A DNA stretch of 64,000 bases from Oscillospiraceae bacterium (GCA_015067215.1 SVMW01000008.1:1-64000); one strand, 5' to 3'; positions 42,705-52,126 are shown, counted from the first letter of the stretch. Notes: generated by a model not told the origin, from the letters alone. Program-made: numbers and translations.

Positions 42705-42746
42705 ACAGACTGCAGGAATATTGTTCTTGCAGTCTGTTATATTTTT
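42705..42746 (+). terminator. Attenuator terminator before the ABC-F gene
   Basis: A 14-bp stem (ACAGACTGCAGGAA with TTCTTGCAGTCTGT, one G:T) and 5-nt loop, then TTATATTTTT. It lies 12 nt before the ABC-F start codon and just upstream of its GGAGG. Confidence 0.85.
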
Positions 42747-42757
42747 GGAGGAACTAT

Positions 42758-44245
42758 ATGTCTTTGATAAATATACAAAATTTAACATTCAGCTATGACG
42801 GCAGTTATGACAATGTTTTTGAAAACATATCTTTCCAGCTTGATACTGACTGGAAACTTGGTTTTACAGGAAGAAACGGCAGAGGTAAAACCACTTTTTT
42901 AAATCTGCTTCTTGGCAGATACAGCTACAGCGGCAAAATATCGGCCAATGTCAGTTTTGAATATTTCCCTTATAAAGTGGAGGACAAAAACACAGTTACA
43001 ATTGATATTGTTGAACAGATATATCCTGACTGCCAGTACTGGCAGATAGTAAAAGAGCTGAATCTGCTGGCAGTCAGTGAGGATGTACTGTACCGGCCTT
43101 TCAATACCCTGTCCAACGGCGAACAGACCAAAGTGCTTTTGGCAGTAATGTTTTTAAAAGAAAACAGTTTTCTGCTTATCGATGAACCTACCAACCACCT
43201 CGATTTACAGGCAAGGGAAACTGTCAGTCGTTATCTCAACAGTAAAAAAGGTTTTATTCTCGTTTCCCACGACCGTGCATTTCTTGACGGATGTGTAGAC
43301 CATATACTTTCAATCAATAAAACCAATATCGAAATACAGCAGGGTAATTTTTCTTCCTGGCTTGCAAATAAAGAGCTGCAGGACAACTTTGAACTGGCGG
43401 AAAATGCAAAACTCAAAAAGGAAATCCGCCGTCTTACCGAAACTGCAAGGGAAAAGGAAAAATGGTCAGAGGTTGCCGACAGACGCAAGGTAGGCATAGA
43501 CCCCAACAAAGTTGACAACAAAAGCGGTTACCGGCCTATGCAGGCGGCAAAGGCTGAAAAGCTGATGAAGCGTGCGAAGGCCATTGAAAAACGCAATGAA
43601 AAAGCGATAGAAGAAAAGTCAAAACTGCTCAAGAATATCGAAACAAGTGCTGAACTGAAAATCAGTCAGGAGAAATATCATGCCGACAGGTTGATTTGTG
43701 CTGACAATCTGTCAGTGGAATATGACGGAAGAAAAGTTTTTGAAGGTATCAGTTTTTCACTTAACAGAGGGGACAGACTGCTGCTTAAAGGTAAAAACGG
43801 CAGTGGCAAAAGCACAATAATAAAGCTTATCTGTGGAGATGAAATCAATTATAAAGGAACTTTTGAAAAGGGCAGCGGACTTGTAATATCCTATGTGCCG
43901 CAGGATGTCGGCAATGTAAGCGGCAATCTTTCTGATTATGCAAAGCAGCATAACATTGACGAAAGCCTGTTCAAAGCCATTCTGCGCAAACTGGATTTTG
44001 CAAGGGTGCAGTTTGAAAAGGATATTTCGTCTTTCAGCGACGGGCAAAAGAAAAAGGTGCTTATTGCCAAAAGCCTGTGTGAAAAAGCTCATCTGCACAT
44101 ATGGGACGAGCCTATGAACTATATTGATGTTATATCCCGTATGCAGATAGAAAAACTGATAACGGATTTTGAGCCCACAATTCTGTTTGTGGAGCACGAC
44201 AAAACGTTCTGTGACAATATTGCCACAAAAATTGTTGAACTATAA
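42758..44245 (+). CDS. Lsa-type ABC-F ribosomal protection protein
   Basis: Cytoplasmic ATPase predicted to displace ribosome-bound antibiotics. 495 residues with two ATPase domains: Walker A GRNGRGKTT (38-46) and GKNGSGKST; signatures LSNGEQ and FSDGQKKK; Walker B LLIDEPTNHLD and IWDEPMNYID. No membrane helices. The interdomain linker (about 200-300) is long and charged. The segments DTDWKLGFTGRNGRGKTT, LYRPFNTLSNGE and HIWDEPMNYIDV follow the Lsa(A) pattern. That points to lincosamide, streptogramin A and pleuromutilin protection; the spectrum is inferred. GGAGG lies 8 nt before the ATG. Regulated by the attenuator leader. Confidence 0.9.
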   Translation: MSLINIQNLTFSYDGSYDNVFENISFQLDTDWKLGFTGRNGRGKTTFLNLLLGRYSYSGKISANVSFEYFPYKVEDKNTVTIDIVEQIYPDCQYWQIVKELNLLAVSEDVLYRPFNTLSNGEQTKVLLAVMFLKENSFLLIDEPTNHLDLQARETVSRYLNSKKGFILVSHDRAFLDGCVDHILSINKTNIEIQQGNFSSWLANKELQDNFELAENAKLKKEIRRLTETAREKEKWSEVADRRKVGIDPNKVDNKSGYRPMQAAKAEKLMKRAKAIEKRNEKAIEEKSKLLKNIETSAELKISQEKYHADRLICADNLSVEYDGRKVFEGISFSLNRGDRLLLKGKNGSGKSTIIKLICGDEINYKGTFEKGSGLVISYVPQDVGNVSGNLSDYAKQHNIDESLFKAILRKLDFARVQFEKDISSFSDGQKKKVLIAKSLCEKAHLHIWDEPMNYIDVISRMQIEKLITDFEPTILFVEHDKTFCDNIATKIVEL

Positions 44246-44250
44246 AAACA

Positions 44251-44280
44251 AAAGGTACGGCAATTAGCCGTACCTTTTTG
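44251..44280. terminator. Bidirectional terminator, ABC-F / M3 peptidase
   Basis: AAAGGTACGGC / GCCGTACCTTTTT between convergent genes. Confidence 0.93.
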
Positions 44281-44300
44281 TTATGTACTCTGTTTAAAAA

Positions 44301-45992
44301 TTATTTGCCGAATTTTTCATCAAGCCATTTGTAGATTGGTGCACAGATTTTTTCTATGCTGCCTTCTTCAAACGGGCTTACAAGACCGCAGGCTTTGATT
44401 GTTTCTTCAAAGCCCATTGTGCCGCCGTAACGGAGGAATTCCATATATTTTGCCCATGCATTTTCAGGGTTTTCAAGGAACATTGCAAAGAACTGCAATG
44501 ACAATGTCTGAGCAAGTGAGTATTCGATATAGTAGAATGGAATTACATAGATATGTGCAAGTTTCTGCCATGTTGCACCGCGTGCATTGAACGGAACTTC
44601 ACTGTAGTCAAGGTATGGACGGAACTGACTTTCAAGGTCCAGCCAGCATTTATCTCTTTCAGCAGGTGTCCATTCAGGATGTGTGTAAACAAGTTCCTGG
44701 AAATAGTCGCCGATTACGCCGTAAGGAATAAAGAAGGAAGCGCCTTTTGTGTGGCTTTCCTGATATTTTGCTGTGTCTTCACCAAAGAACAGATGATGCC
44801 AAGGTGTTGTCAAAAATTCCATACTCATGGAATGTGTTTCAGCACTTTCAGCGCCGCAGTCCTGCAAAGCAAAGTATTTAACTTCCTTGCATGCTGTAAA
44901 GGATGCAAGTGCATGGCCGGCTTCATGTGTCAGCACGTCAACGTCACCCTGTGTGCCGTTAAAGTTTGCAAAGATAAATGGCAGGCCTTTGCCATACATT
45001 GTTGCACAGTAGCCGCCAGGGCGTTTGCCAGGTTTTGCATCAAGGTCAAACAGTTCTTTTTCCACCATTGTGTCAAACAGTTCTTTTGTTTCAGGTGCAA
45101 GTTCTGTATACATCTGATGTGCACGGCGTACAAGTTCCGGTCTGTCATATTTTGGCAACGGGCTTCCGTCAGGATATGCAAAAGCATCATCGTAGAACAT
45201 AAAGTTTTCGCCTACGCCGATTCTTTCAGCCTGCATCTTTTTGTATTCGATGTTTTTTGGCACCATAACTTCCTTAACCTGTTTGCGGAAGTTTGCAACA
45301 TCTTTTGCAGTGTAGGAACGTTTTTTGCTTACATAAGAGTATTCAACAAAGTTTTCAAAACCGAGAGTATGTGCAATTTCTGTTCTGATTTTTACAAGTT
45401 TGTCGTAGATTTCGTCAAGTTCTTCCTTGTACTGTTCAAAGTATTTGCCCTCTGCTTCCATTGCAGCTTTTCTCAAAGCACGGTCAGAGTTGTAGCGGTA
45501 TGCACCAAGCTGGCTTGTATTGAGAACCTTGCCGTCAAATTCAATCTGTGCAGAAGCAAGAATTGTCTGGTAACGGGTGCAAAGTTCAGCATCTTTTGCC
45601 ATAAGGTCAATGATTGCAGGGGAGAATGAACGCTGTTCCATTTCAAGGCAGTTGAACATATGTTCGCCAAATTCTTTTTTAAGCTCATCAATAAACTTGC
45701 TTTCCAGCATAGCTTTGTTGAATTTGTTGTAAGCTTCACTCATTTTTGGCAGGTTGTTGTCCAGATATTCTCTTTCAGCAGCATAGAATTCATCGTTCAT
45801 ATCAACTGAGTTGCGGATATAAACAATGCTTTCCATATCAAACAGTTCCAGTTTGTCTTTTTCAAGCAGAGTGAAAATTTCAATCTGTTCCTGTGCGCTC
45901 TGTGCAGCAGCAAATTTTTCTGTCAGTTCGTTGCAGTGAGCAATCATTGCATCAACATCAGGACGGGAATAAGGCATTTCGCAAAATTTCAT
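44301..45992 (-). CDS. M3 family oligoendopeptidase, copy 1
   Basis: Cytoplasmic zinc endopeptidase (PepF/M3 type) that cleaves short peptides. 563 residues, with the zinc site LTHEAGHALASF (HExxH, about 350-361) and the third ligand in a downstream GAESAETHSMSMEFL segment; the start is MKFCEMPYSRPDVDAMI. It is the most divergent of three tandem paralogues. It has its own promoter (46035-46063) and shares a terminator with the ABC-F gene. GAAAGGAG precedes the ATG. Confidence 0.95.
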   Translation of the reverse strand: MKFCEMPYSRPDVDAMIAHCNELTEKFAAAQSAQEQIEIFTLLEKDKLELFDMESIVYIRNSVDMNDEFYAAEREYLDNNLPKMSEAYNKFNKAMLESKFIDELKKEFGEHMFNCLEMEQRSFSPAIIDLMAKDAELCTRYQTILASAQIEFDGKVLNTSQLGAYRYNSDRALRKAAMEAEGKYFEQYKEELDEIYDKLVKIRTEIAHTLGFENFVEYSYVSKKRSYTAKDVANFRKQVKEVMVPKNIEYKKMQAERIGVGENFMFYDDAFAYPDGSPLPKYDRPELVRRAHQMYTELAPETKELFDTMVEKELFDLDAKPGKRPGGYCATMYGKGLPFIFANFNGTQGDVDVLTHEAGHALASFTACKEVKYFALQDCGAESAETHSMSMEFLTTPWHHLFFGEDTAKYQESHTKGASFFIPYGVIGDYFQELVYTHPEWTPAERDKCWLDLESQFRPYLDYSEVPFNARGATWQKLAHIYVIPFYYIEYSLAQTLSLQFFAMFLENPENAWAKYMEFLRYGGTMGFEETIKACGLVSPFEEGSIEKICAPIYKWLDEKFGK

Positions 45993-46034
45993 TGTATTTC
46001 TCCTTTCGAAAGAAACATTTTTATAGCTGATTTA

Positions 46035-46063
46035 ATTATATACAATTGATATTTTTTATTCAA
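46035..46063 (-). promoter_or_regulatory. Promoter of M3 copy 1
   Basis: On the minus strand TTGAAT (46063-46058), 17 nt, TATAAT (46040-46035). Confidence 0.85.
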
Positions 46064-46084
46064 TGTATATTTGTTTCATTGCAC

Positions 46085-46120
46085 AAAAAATACACAGCTT
46101 TTAACAGCTGTGTATTTTTA
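46085..46120. terminator. Terminator of M3 copy 2
   Basis: AAAAATACACAGCT / AGCTGTGTATTTTTA, 17 nt beyond the stop of copy 2 on the minus strand. Confidence 0.9.
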
Positions 46121-46136
46121 TCATAACATTCTGAAA

Positions 46137-47825
46137 TTATTTTTTGAGATTATCCACAACATTCCATACAGGTTCACATACTTTACCAAGGCTGTTTTCG
46201 CTGAACGGACTTGTAAGCCCTGCATATTCAATTGTGTCAACGATGTTCATTGTGCCGCCAACTTTGAGGAATTTCATATATTTTTTCCATGCTGCGTCAC
46301 GGTCCTGCAGGAACAGGGAATAAATCTGCAAAGCAAGTGTCTGTGCAAGGGAATATTCTATGTAGTAGAACGGAATTGTGTAGATGTGCAACTGCTTCTG
46401 CCAGCCGGCACCGCGGCTGAAAGCAGGCAGGTCGCCGAAATCGAGATATGGACGGAACTGATGCTCAAGTTCCAGCCATGCAGCATTTCTTTCATCAGGA
46501 GTCCAGTCAGGATTTGTGTAAACAAGCTCCTGGAAATAGTCAACAATAACGCCGTAAGGGATAAAGAACAAAGCATCTTTTGTATGGCTTTCCTGATATT
46601 TTGCAGTATCTTCACCAAAGAACAGGTGATGCCATGGGCTTGTGAGGAATTCCATGCCCATAGAGTGTGTTTCGGCACCAACAGCACAGGCGTGGCTTAA
46701 AGCCTTGTATTTGATGTTTTTGTGTCCTGTGAGGGCAGCAAGTGCGTGGCCTGCTTCGTGAGTCAGGGTTTTGATGTCACCTGCAGTGCCGTTGCCGTTT
46801 GCAAAGATGAAAGGCATGCCTGTATTGAACAGTGTTGCACAGTAGCCGCCAGGGCGTTTGCCTGGTTTTGCAGCAATGTCAAACATATCGTGTTCAACCA
46901 TGAGATCCCACAGTTCCTTTGTTTCTTCACTCAGTTCGCTGTACATCTGCTGTGCAAGCTTTATGCTTTCATCAATTGTACATTTTGGTTTAGGGTTGCC
47001 GTCAGGGAATGCAAAGCCGTCATCATAGAATTTAAAATCATCACCAACACCGATAGCTTCTGCCTGCTGTTTTTTGTATTCCACATTTTTAGGTACCATA
47101 ACTTCCAGCACCTGTTTGCGGAACTTGGCAACATCTTCCATTGTATATGGGCGGTTTTTCTTGAGATATATCAGCTCGGCATAGTTTTTGAAACCAAGTT
47201 TAAGTGCCTGCTGATGGCGGTTTTTAACCAGTTTGTCATAGATTGTGTCAAATTCTTCTCTGTGGTCATCAAAGAATTTGCCAAGCACTTCTGTTGCAGC
47301 TTTACGCATTTCTCTGTCAGGGCTTACAGTATATGGTGTAAGCTGTGAAAGATTGAGCACCTTGCCGTCAAGTTCCAGCTTTGCACTGCCTGTGAGTGCC
47401 TGATATTCATTGCACAGTGCGCTTTCTTCTGCCATAAGGTCAATTACGCTGCTGTTGAAGGTTTTAAGCCCTGCCTCCATACCGGAGAAAAAGTGTGCAC
47501 CAAGCTCTTCTTTGAGTTCAGGCAAAAACGGGCTGTTGAGCATAGCCAGAGAAAATTCCTGACTTACCTGACTCACTTTTGGCATCCATTCGTCAAAGAA
47601 TGCACGTTCAGCTTTATAAAATTCGTCATTTACATTTACACTGTTGCGGATATAAACCATACATTCAGATGTATAAAAGTCAAACTCTGCAGTTTCAACT
47701 TCCTTGTAAATATCAATCTGTTCCTGTGCACTTTTTGCAGCAACAAATTTGTCTTTAAGTTCGCGGTATTTTGCCATAAGTGCCTGCACGTCAGGGCGGC
47801 TGTAAGGCATTTCGGTAAATTTCAT
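46137..47825 (-). CDS. M3 family oligoendopeptidase, copy 2
   Basis: Paralogue of 562 residues starting MKFTEMPYSRPDVQALM. The zinc site is LTHEAGHALAAL, with AVGAETHSMGMEFL downstream. Shares long identical stretches with copy 3 (for example NRHQQALKLGF, TMEDVA and VPKNVEYKKQQAEAIGVGDD), so these two are a recent duplication. It has its own promoter with the same -35, -10 and spacer as copy 1. No truncation. Confidence 0.95.
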   Translation of the reverse strand: MKFTEMPYSRPDVQALMAKYRELKDKFVAAKSAQEQIDIYKEVETAEFDFYTSECMVYIRNSVNVNDEFYKAERAFFDEWMPKVSQVSQEFSLAMLNSPFLPELKEELGAHFFSGMEAGLKTFNSSVIDLMAEESALCNEYQALTGSAKLELDGKVLNLSQLTPYTVSPDREMRKAATEVLGKFFDDHREEFDTIYDKLVKNRHQQALKLGFKNYAELIYLKKNRPYTMEDVAKFRKQVLEVMVPKNVEYKKQQAEAIGVGDDFKFYDDGFAFPDGNPKPKCTIDESIKLAQQMYSELSEETKELWDLMVEHDMFDIAAKPGKRPGGYCATLFNTGMPFIFANGNGTAGDIKTLTHEAGHALAALTGHKNIKYKALSHACAVGAETHSMGMEFLTSPWHHLFFGEDTAKYQESHTKDALFFIPYGVIVDYFQELVYTNPDWTPDERNAAWLELEHQFRPYLDFGDLPAFSRGAGWQKQLHIYTIPFYYIEYSLAQTLALQIYSLFLQDRDAAWKKYMKFLKVGGTMNIVDTIEYAGLTSPFSENSLGKVCEPVWNVVDNLKK

Positions 47826-47868
47826 AAAAGTTCTCCTTTCGGGGTCAAAACAATTTTATACTGGTTTC

Positions 47869-47897
47869 ATTATATACAATCAATTTTTATTATTCAA
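47869..47897 (-). promoter_or_regulatory. Promoter of M3 copy 2
   Basis: On the minus strand TTGAAT (47897-47892), 17 nt, TATAAT (47874-47869). Same arrangement as the promoter of copy 1, so the promoter was duplicated with the gene. Confidence 0.85.
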
Positions 47898-47922
47898 TGT
47901 GCATTTGTATCAAAAAAACACA

Positions 47923-47951
47923 CAGGTTTTTTACGACCTGTGTGTTTTATT
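47923..47951. terminator. Terminator of M3 copy 3
   Basis: AAAACACACAGGT / ACCTGTGTGTTTTATT-like stem (with GACCTGTGTG) 18 nt beyond the stop of copy 3. Confidence 0.88.
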
Positions 47952-47968
47952 ATGGTAAAATATTGTTT

Positions 47969-49657
47969 TTATTTGTTGAGGCTGTCGACAACTTTGTATA
48001 TAGGTTCGCAGGTTGCTTTTACACAGCCGTCTTCAAATGGACTGAGCATTTCTGCATGTCTGATTGTGTCAATAATATTCATCTTGCCGCCAACTTTAAG
48101 GAACTTCATGTATTTTTCCCAGGTTGCTTTTGGATCTTCGAGGAACATTGCATAAATCTGCAAAGCAAGGATGTGAGCAAGGGAGTATTCAATGTAATAG
48201 AACGGAATTGTGTAGATATGCAGCTGTTTCTGCCAGCCTGCACCGCGGCTGAAAGCAGGCAGGTCGCCAAAGTCGAGGTATGGGCGGAAAGTATGTTCAA
48301 GTTCCAGCCATGCAGCATTTCTTTCATCAGGTGTCCAGTCAGGATTTGTATAAACAAGTTCCTGGAAATAGTCAACAATCACACCGTAAGGGATAAAGTA
48401 ACTTGCTTTCTTTGTATGTGATTCCTGATATTTTGCCGTATCTTCTTCAAAGAACAGATGATGCCATGGGCTTGTAAGGAATTCCATGCCGATGGAATGT
48501 GTTTCTGCACCTTCAGCAGAAGCGTGACGGAGTGACGGGTATTCAATATTGCGGGAACCATAGTAGCTTGCAAGTGCGTGACCTGCTTCATGTGTAAGTG
48601 TGTCAATGTCACCTGCTGTACCGTTGGAGTTTGCAAAGATGAAAGGATAACCGTATTCGCTGATTGTTGCACAGTAACCGCCCGGGCGTTTACCTGCCTT
48701 TGCATCAAGGTCAAACAGTTCGTTTTCAACCATAAGGTCAAACATTTCCTTGGTCTCAGGGCTGAGTTCAGCATACATCTGCTGTGCGCGTTTTACAAGT
48801 TCGTCAAGAGGGTATTTTGGCATTGGGTTTCCGTCAGGGAAGTCAAAACCATCATCGTAGAATTTAAAGTCGTCGCCAACACCAATAGCTTCTGCCTGCT
48901 GTTTTTTATATTCCACATTTTTAGGCACCATAATTTCCAGCACCTGTTTGCGGAATGCGGCAACATCTTCCATTGTGTATGGGCGGTTCTTTTTGAGGTA
49001 CATAACCTGTGCAAAGTTGTCGAAACCAAGCTTCAAAGCCTGCTGATGGCGGTTTTTAACCAGTTTGTCGTAAATTGTGTCAAATTCTTCTCTGTGGTCG
49101 TCAAAGAATTTGCCCAGAGCTTCTGTTGCGGCTTTTCTTGTTGCACGGTCAGGAACCTGTGTGTAAGGGGACAGCTGTGAAAGATTGAGAATTTTTCCGT
49201 CAAATTCAATCTGTGCACCCGCAGTAAGGGACTGATACTGGCCTGTCAGTGTGTTTTCTTCTGCCATAAGGTCCATGATTTCAGGACTGAATGTTTTCTG
49301 CTGAACTTTGAGCCCGTTAAAGTAGTTTGTTCCAAGTTCTGCTGTAAGTTCATCTATAAAACGGGAATTAAGCATTGCTTTGGAAAATTTGCTGAAGCAC
49401 TGCATAGCTTTTGGTCCGCAGCTGTCAAAAAAAGCCTGTTCTGCAGCGTAGAATTCATCGTGCATATTAACACTGTTGCGGATGTTTACAACACCACGGG
49501 CTGTGCCAAAAACGCTTTTTTCCTTTTCGACAGCCTTGAAAATTTCAAGCTGCTGCTGTGCGCTTTCTGCATTTGCAAAATCTTCTGCATACTGGCTGAT
49601 GCGGCTTATCATTGCATCAACGTCAGGACGGGAATAAGGAATATCATTGAATTTCAT
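47969..49657 (-). CDS. M3 family oligoendopeptidase, copy 3
   Basis: Paralogue of 562 residues starting MKFNDIPYSRPDVDAMI, with zinc site LTHEAGHALASY and AEGAETHSIGMEFL. Close to copy 2 across the central region, but the N-terminal third differs. It begins 28 nt after the M42 peptidase gene on the same strand, so it may be co-transcribed with it rather than having its own promoter. AAGGAG precedes the ATG. Confidence 0.95.
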   Translation of the reverse strand: MKFNDIPYSRPDVDAMISRISQYAEDFANAESAQQQLEIFKAVEKEKSVFGTARGVVNIRNSVNMHDEFYAAEQAFFDSCGPKAMQCFSKFSKAMLNSRFIDELTAELGTNYFNGLKVQQKTFSPEIMDLMAEENTLTGQYQSLTAGAQIEFDGKILNLSQLSPYTQVPDRATRKAATEALGKFFDDHREEFDTIYDKLVKNRHQQALKLGFDNFAQVMYLKKNRPYTMEDVAAFRKQVLEIMVPKNVEYKKQQAEAIGVGDDFKFYDDGFDFPDGNPMPKYPLDELVKRAQQMYAELSPETKEMFDLMVENELFDLDAKAGKRPGGYCATISEYGYPFIFANSNGTAGDIDTLTHEAGHALASYYGSRNIEYPSLRHASAEGAETHSIGMEFLTSPWHHLFFEEDTAKYQESHTKKASYFIPYGVIVDYFQELVYTNPDWTPDERNAAWLELEHTFRPYLDFGDLPAFSRGAGWQKQLHIYTIPFYYIEYSLAHILALQIYAMFLEDPKATWEKYMKFLKVGGKMNIIDTIRHAEMLSPFEDGCVKATCEPIYKVVDSLNK

Positions 49658-49685
49658 ACTTAATCTCCTTTATATCAATTTTATA

Positions 49686-50762
49686 TTATACATTAAAAAC
49701 TTCATTTATCTTTTCAGGTGTAAGGTTTTCTATTACTCTTACTGCAAGTTCCACAGCGGCTTCCATATCATCAATATGTGCATAGCCGTAATGTGTGTGT
49801 GCAAAACGGCTTGGAACACCTATTACAAGGCAAGGACAGCCTTCGTTGGCAAGGTGTATTGCACCTGCGTTTGTGCTGCCGCCTTTGCGTACGGCATACT
49901 GTGCTTTTATGTTGTATTTTTCACACAGTTCTCTTGCAAAGGCAATAAACTGCGGGTTGGATATCATGCCGTTGTCCATATGTCTTATCTGTGCACCTTT
50001 ACCCAATGCGCCCTGTGCAGTACAGCTGTCAAAATATAAATCATCGGCAGGTGTGCCTTCAAAGGTGATGGAAAATGCAGGTTTTACAGTCTGTGCTGTT
50101 ATTTTTGCACCGCGCAGGCCAACTTCTTCCTGACTTGCCAGTGCACCTGTAACATGAACAGGCAGGTCTGTTCGGTTTTCAAGACGTTTCATAACTTCAA
50201 GGATGCAGCAACAGCCAAGGCGGTTGTCAAATGCCTTACCGAACATTACACCTGTTTTTTCGTTGTAGTCAAAATATACTTCCGGCGCAACAGGGTCGCC
50301 AACCTGAATGCCAAACACATCAAAAACCTGGCTTCTGTCTGTCACACCAAGGTCAAGCTGGATATCAGCATAGATATCAAGCGGTTTGCTGAGTTCAGCA
50401 GCGGAAGAAAAATGAGGTGGTTTTGAAGTGGAAATTGCACGGTGATATTCACCTTTGCTGTTTTTGATGATAAAGGTGTGGGCAGGTACATTGCTTGGCA
50501 CCCAGCCGCCTATAGGCAGAATTTTAAGCAAACCGTTTGGCAGAACAGCCTGTACCATAAAACCAACTTCATCGGTGTGGCTGTCAAGCATAACAACAGG
50601 TTTGTCTGCAGCAGCATCATAATTTACATAAAAGTTCTGCATATAATCCTTTTTCACAGGATAACTGCCTGTATATTTTGCCGCAGTTTTTGTCACATCG
50701 TGTTCAAACCCTGACGGACCGAAAGCGTTGGTCATATCTTTAATCATATCAATATTTATCAT
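49686..50762 (-). CDS. M42 family metallopeptidase
   Basis: Cytoplasmic tetrahedral aminopeptidase (glutamyl aminopeptidase/FrvX type) of 358 residues. Metal ligands are visible in DSHTDEVGF (about 60-68), FDNRLGC (about 177-183), the catalytic pair SQEEVGLRG (about 209-217), FEGTPADD and the final VPSRFAHTHYG His. It degrades peptides from N-termini. It sits upstream of M3 copy 3, giving an endopeptidase plus aminopeptidase pair. AGAGGT precedes the ATG. Confidence 0.94.
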   Translation of the reverse strand: MINIDMIKDMTNAFGPSGFEHDVTKTAAKYTGSYPVKKDYMQNFYVNYDAAADKPVVMLDSHTDEVGFMVQAVLPNGLLKILPIGGWVPSNVPAHTFIIKNSKGEYHRAISTSKPPHFSSAAELSKPLDIYADIQLDLGVTDRSQVFDVFGIQVGDPVAPEVYFDYNEKTGVMFGKAFDNRLGCCCILEVMKRLENRTDLPVHVTGALASQEEVGLRGAKITAQTVKPAFSITFEGTPADDLYFDSCTAQGALGKGAQIRHMDNGMISNPQFIAFARELCEKYNIKAQYAVRKGGSTNAGAIHLANEGCPCLVIGVPSRFAHTHYGYAHIDDMEAAVELAVRVIENLTPEKINEVFNV

Positions 50763-50839
50763 AAACTGTACCTCTTTTCAGTTGATTTCAACTGTTTTCA
50801 TTATATGCCTTGTCAAAATAATTAACAAGGTGAACAACA

Positions 50840-50871
50840 AAAAAACTTGCCCAAAATTTTTGGGCAAGTTC
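50840..50871 (-). terminator. Terminator of malic enzyme gene
   Basis: AACTTGCCCAAAA / TTTTGGGCAAGTT with a T run on the minus strand. Confidence 0.9.
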
Positions 50872-50889
50872 CGTGCAAAATGATAAATT

Positions 50890-52062
50890 TTAAATTCTGT
50901 TTATACCAAGGGCAACAGCTTCTTCAGCCACAGCCTTTGCAACCACATCTGCAACACAAGGGTTGAATGGGTCAGGAATAATATATTCAGGATTAAGTTC
51001 GTCATCCTTAACAACCGATGCAATTGCTTTTGCAGCAGCAATTTTCATGCTTTCAGTAATATCGGTTGCTCTTACCTGTAATGCGCCTTTAAAGATGCCT
51101 GGGAATACAAGCACATTGTTTATCTGGTTAGGAAAGTCGCTTCTGCCTGTGCCTACAATGTATGCACCTGCACTGAGTGCCTTGTCAGGCATAATTTCAG
51201 GAGTAGGGTTTGCCATTGCAAGAATAACAGGTTTTTCGTTCATGGAAGCAACCATTTCTTCGTTTACGAGGTTACCGCGGGAGACACCGATGAATACATC
51301 GGCACCTTTCATTGCATCGGCGAGTGTACCTGTGCGTTTTTCACGGTTTGTGATTTTGGCCATTTCACGCTGTGCATCTGTGTTTGCCTGTCCGCCTTCA
51401 ACAAGAATGCCAAAAATGTCGCACAGCGTCATATTTGTAAAACCTGCTGTCATAAGCAGACGGGCAATGGAAATGCCTGCCGCACCCGCACCGTTAAGTA
51501 CAACACGGAGTTCACTGGGTTTTTTGCCCTTAAGTTTTGCTGCATTGAGCATAGCAGCAGTAACAACAATTGCGGTACCGTGCTGGTCATCGTGGAAAAC
51601 CGGAATATCGCACAGTTCCTTGAGGCGTCTTTCAACTTCAAAACAGGTTGGTGCACCGATGTCTTCAAGATTGATGCCGCCAAAGCTTTTGGAAATTTTG
51701 TAGATAATGTTTACAAGCTCGTCAGGGTCTTTGCTGTCAACGCAGATAGGGAAAGCATCAACACCGGCAAATTCCTTGAACAGCACGCATTTGCCCTCCA
51801 TAACAGGCATACCTGCAGCAGGACCGATATCACCAAGACCAAGTACTGCTGTACCATTTGTGATAACTGCCACAAGATTGGATTTTCTTGTATAGTCATA
51901 GGCTTTGCTTTCGTCTTTGTTTATTTCAATGCAGGGTTCTGCAACACCTGGGGTGTATGCAACTGCAAGTTCTTCTCTGTTTGTAACCTTTGCGCGGGAT
52001 ACAACTTCAATTTTACCGGCCCATTCTTTGTGGGCGTTAAGTGCATATTCTCTTTTATCCAT
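50890..52062 (-). CDS. NAD(P)-dependent malic enzyme
   Basis: Oxidatively decarboxylates malate to pyruvate. 390 residues, the short bacterial form without the C-terminal phosphotransacetylase domain. Seen: [10 protein letters not shown] (about 35-44), [22 protein letters not shown] (about 69-90), the catalytic Lys and Asp region [11 protein letters not shown] (about 155-165), and the Rossmann motif [14 protein letters not shown]. Cofactor preference is not clear from sequence. Single-gene unit divergent from the AI-2E family gene; AAGGAG precedes the ATG. Confidence 0.96.
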   Translation of the reverse strand: MDKREYALNAHKEWAGKIEVVSRAKVTNREELAVAYTPGVAEPCIEINKDESKAYDYTRKSNLVAVITNGTAVLGLGDIGPAAGMPVMEGKCVLFKEFAGVDAFPICVDSKDPDELVNIIYKISKSFGGINLEDIGAPTCFEVERRLKELCDIPVFHDDQHGTAIVVTAAMLNAAKLKGKKPSELRVVLNGAGAAGISIARLLMTAGFTNMTLCDIFGILVEGGQANTDAQREMAKITNREKRTGTLADAMKGADVFIGVSRGNLVNEEMVASMNEKPVILAMANPTPEIMPDKALSAGAYIVGTGRSDFPNQINNVLVFPGIFKGALQVRATDITESMKIAAAKAIASVVKDDELNPEYIIPDPFNPCVADVVAKAVAEEAVALGINRI

Positions 52063-52097
52063 CTGAATATCTCCTTGAAATATACATATTGGTGTAA

Positions 52098-52126
52098 AAT
52101 GTATTTTATTGGTTTTATTGTAACAA
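52098..52126 (-). promoter_or_regulatory. Promoter of malic enzyme gene
   Basis: On the minus strand TTGTTA (52126-52121), 17 nt, TACATT (52103-52098). Confidence 0.6.

Larger units (their letters stand above)
42548..42757 (+). promoter_or_regulatory. Leader RNA with ribosome-mediated attenuation of the ABC-F gene
   Basis: Three mutually exclusive pairings are visible. (a) TTTCTTGC (42582-42589), directly after the tiny uORF, pairs with GCAAGAAA (42656-42663). (b) GCAAGAAAATAT (42656-42667) can instead pair with ATATTgTTCTTGC (42718-42730), 12 bp with one bulged G. (c) The terminator hairpin 42705-42737 uses the same 42724-42737 strand. A ribosome held on the uORF would mask (a), free the middle strand for (b) and so break terminator (c). 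This is the logic of antibiotic-induced ABC-F leaders. Confidence 0.75.

Noticed and set aside
44553-45629. A 358-codon plus-strand frame over M3 copy 1
   Set aside because: Antisense to a peptidase with intact HEAGH motif.
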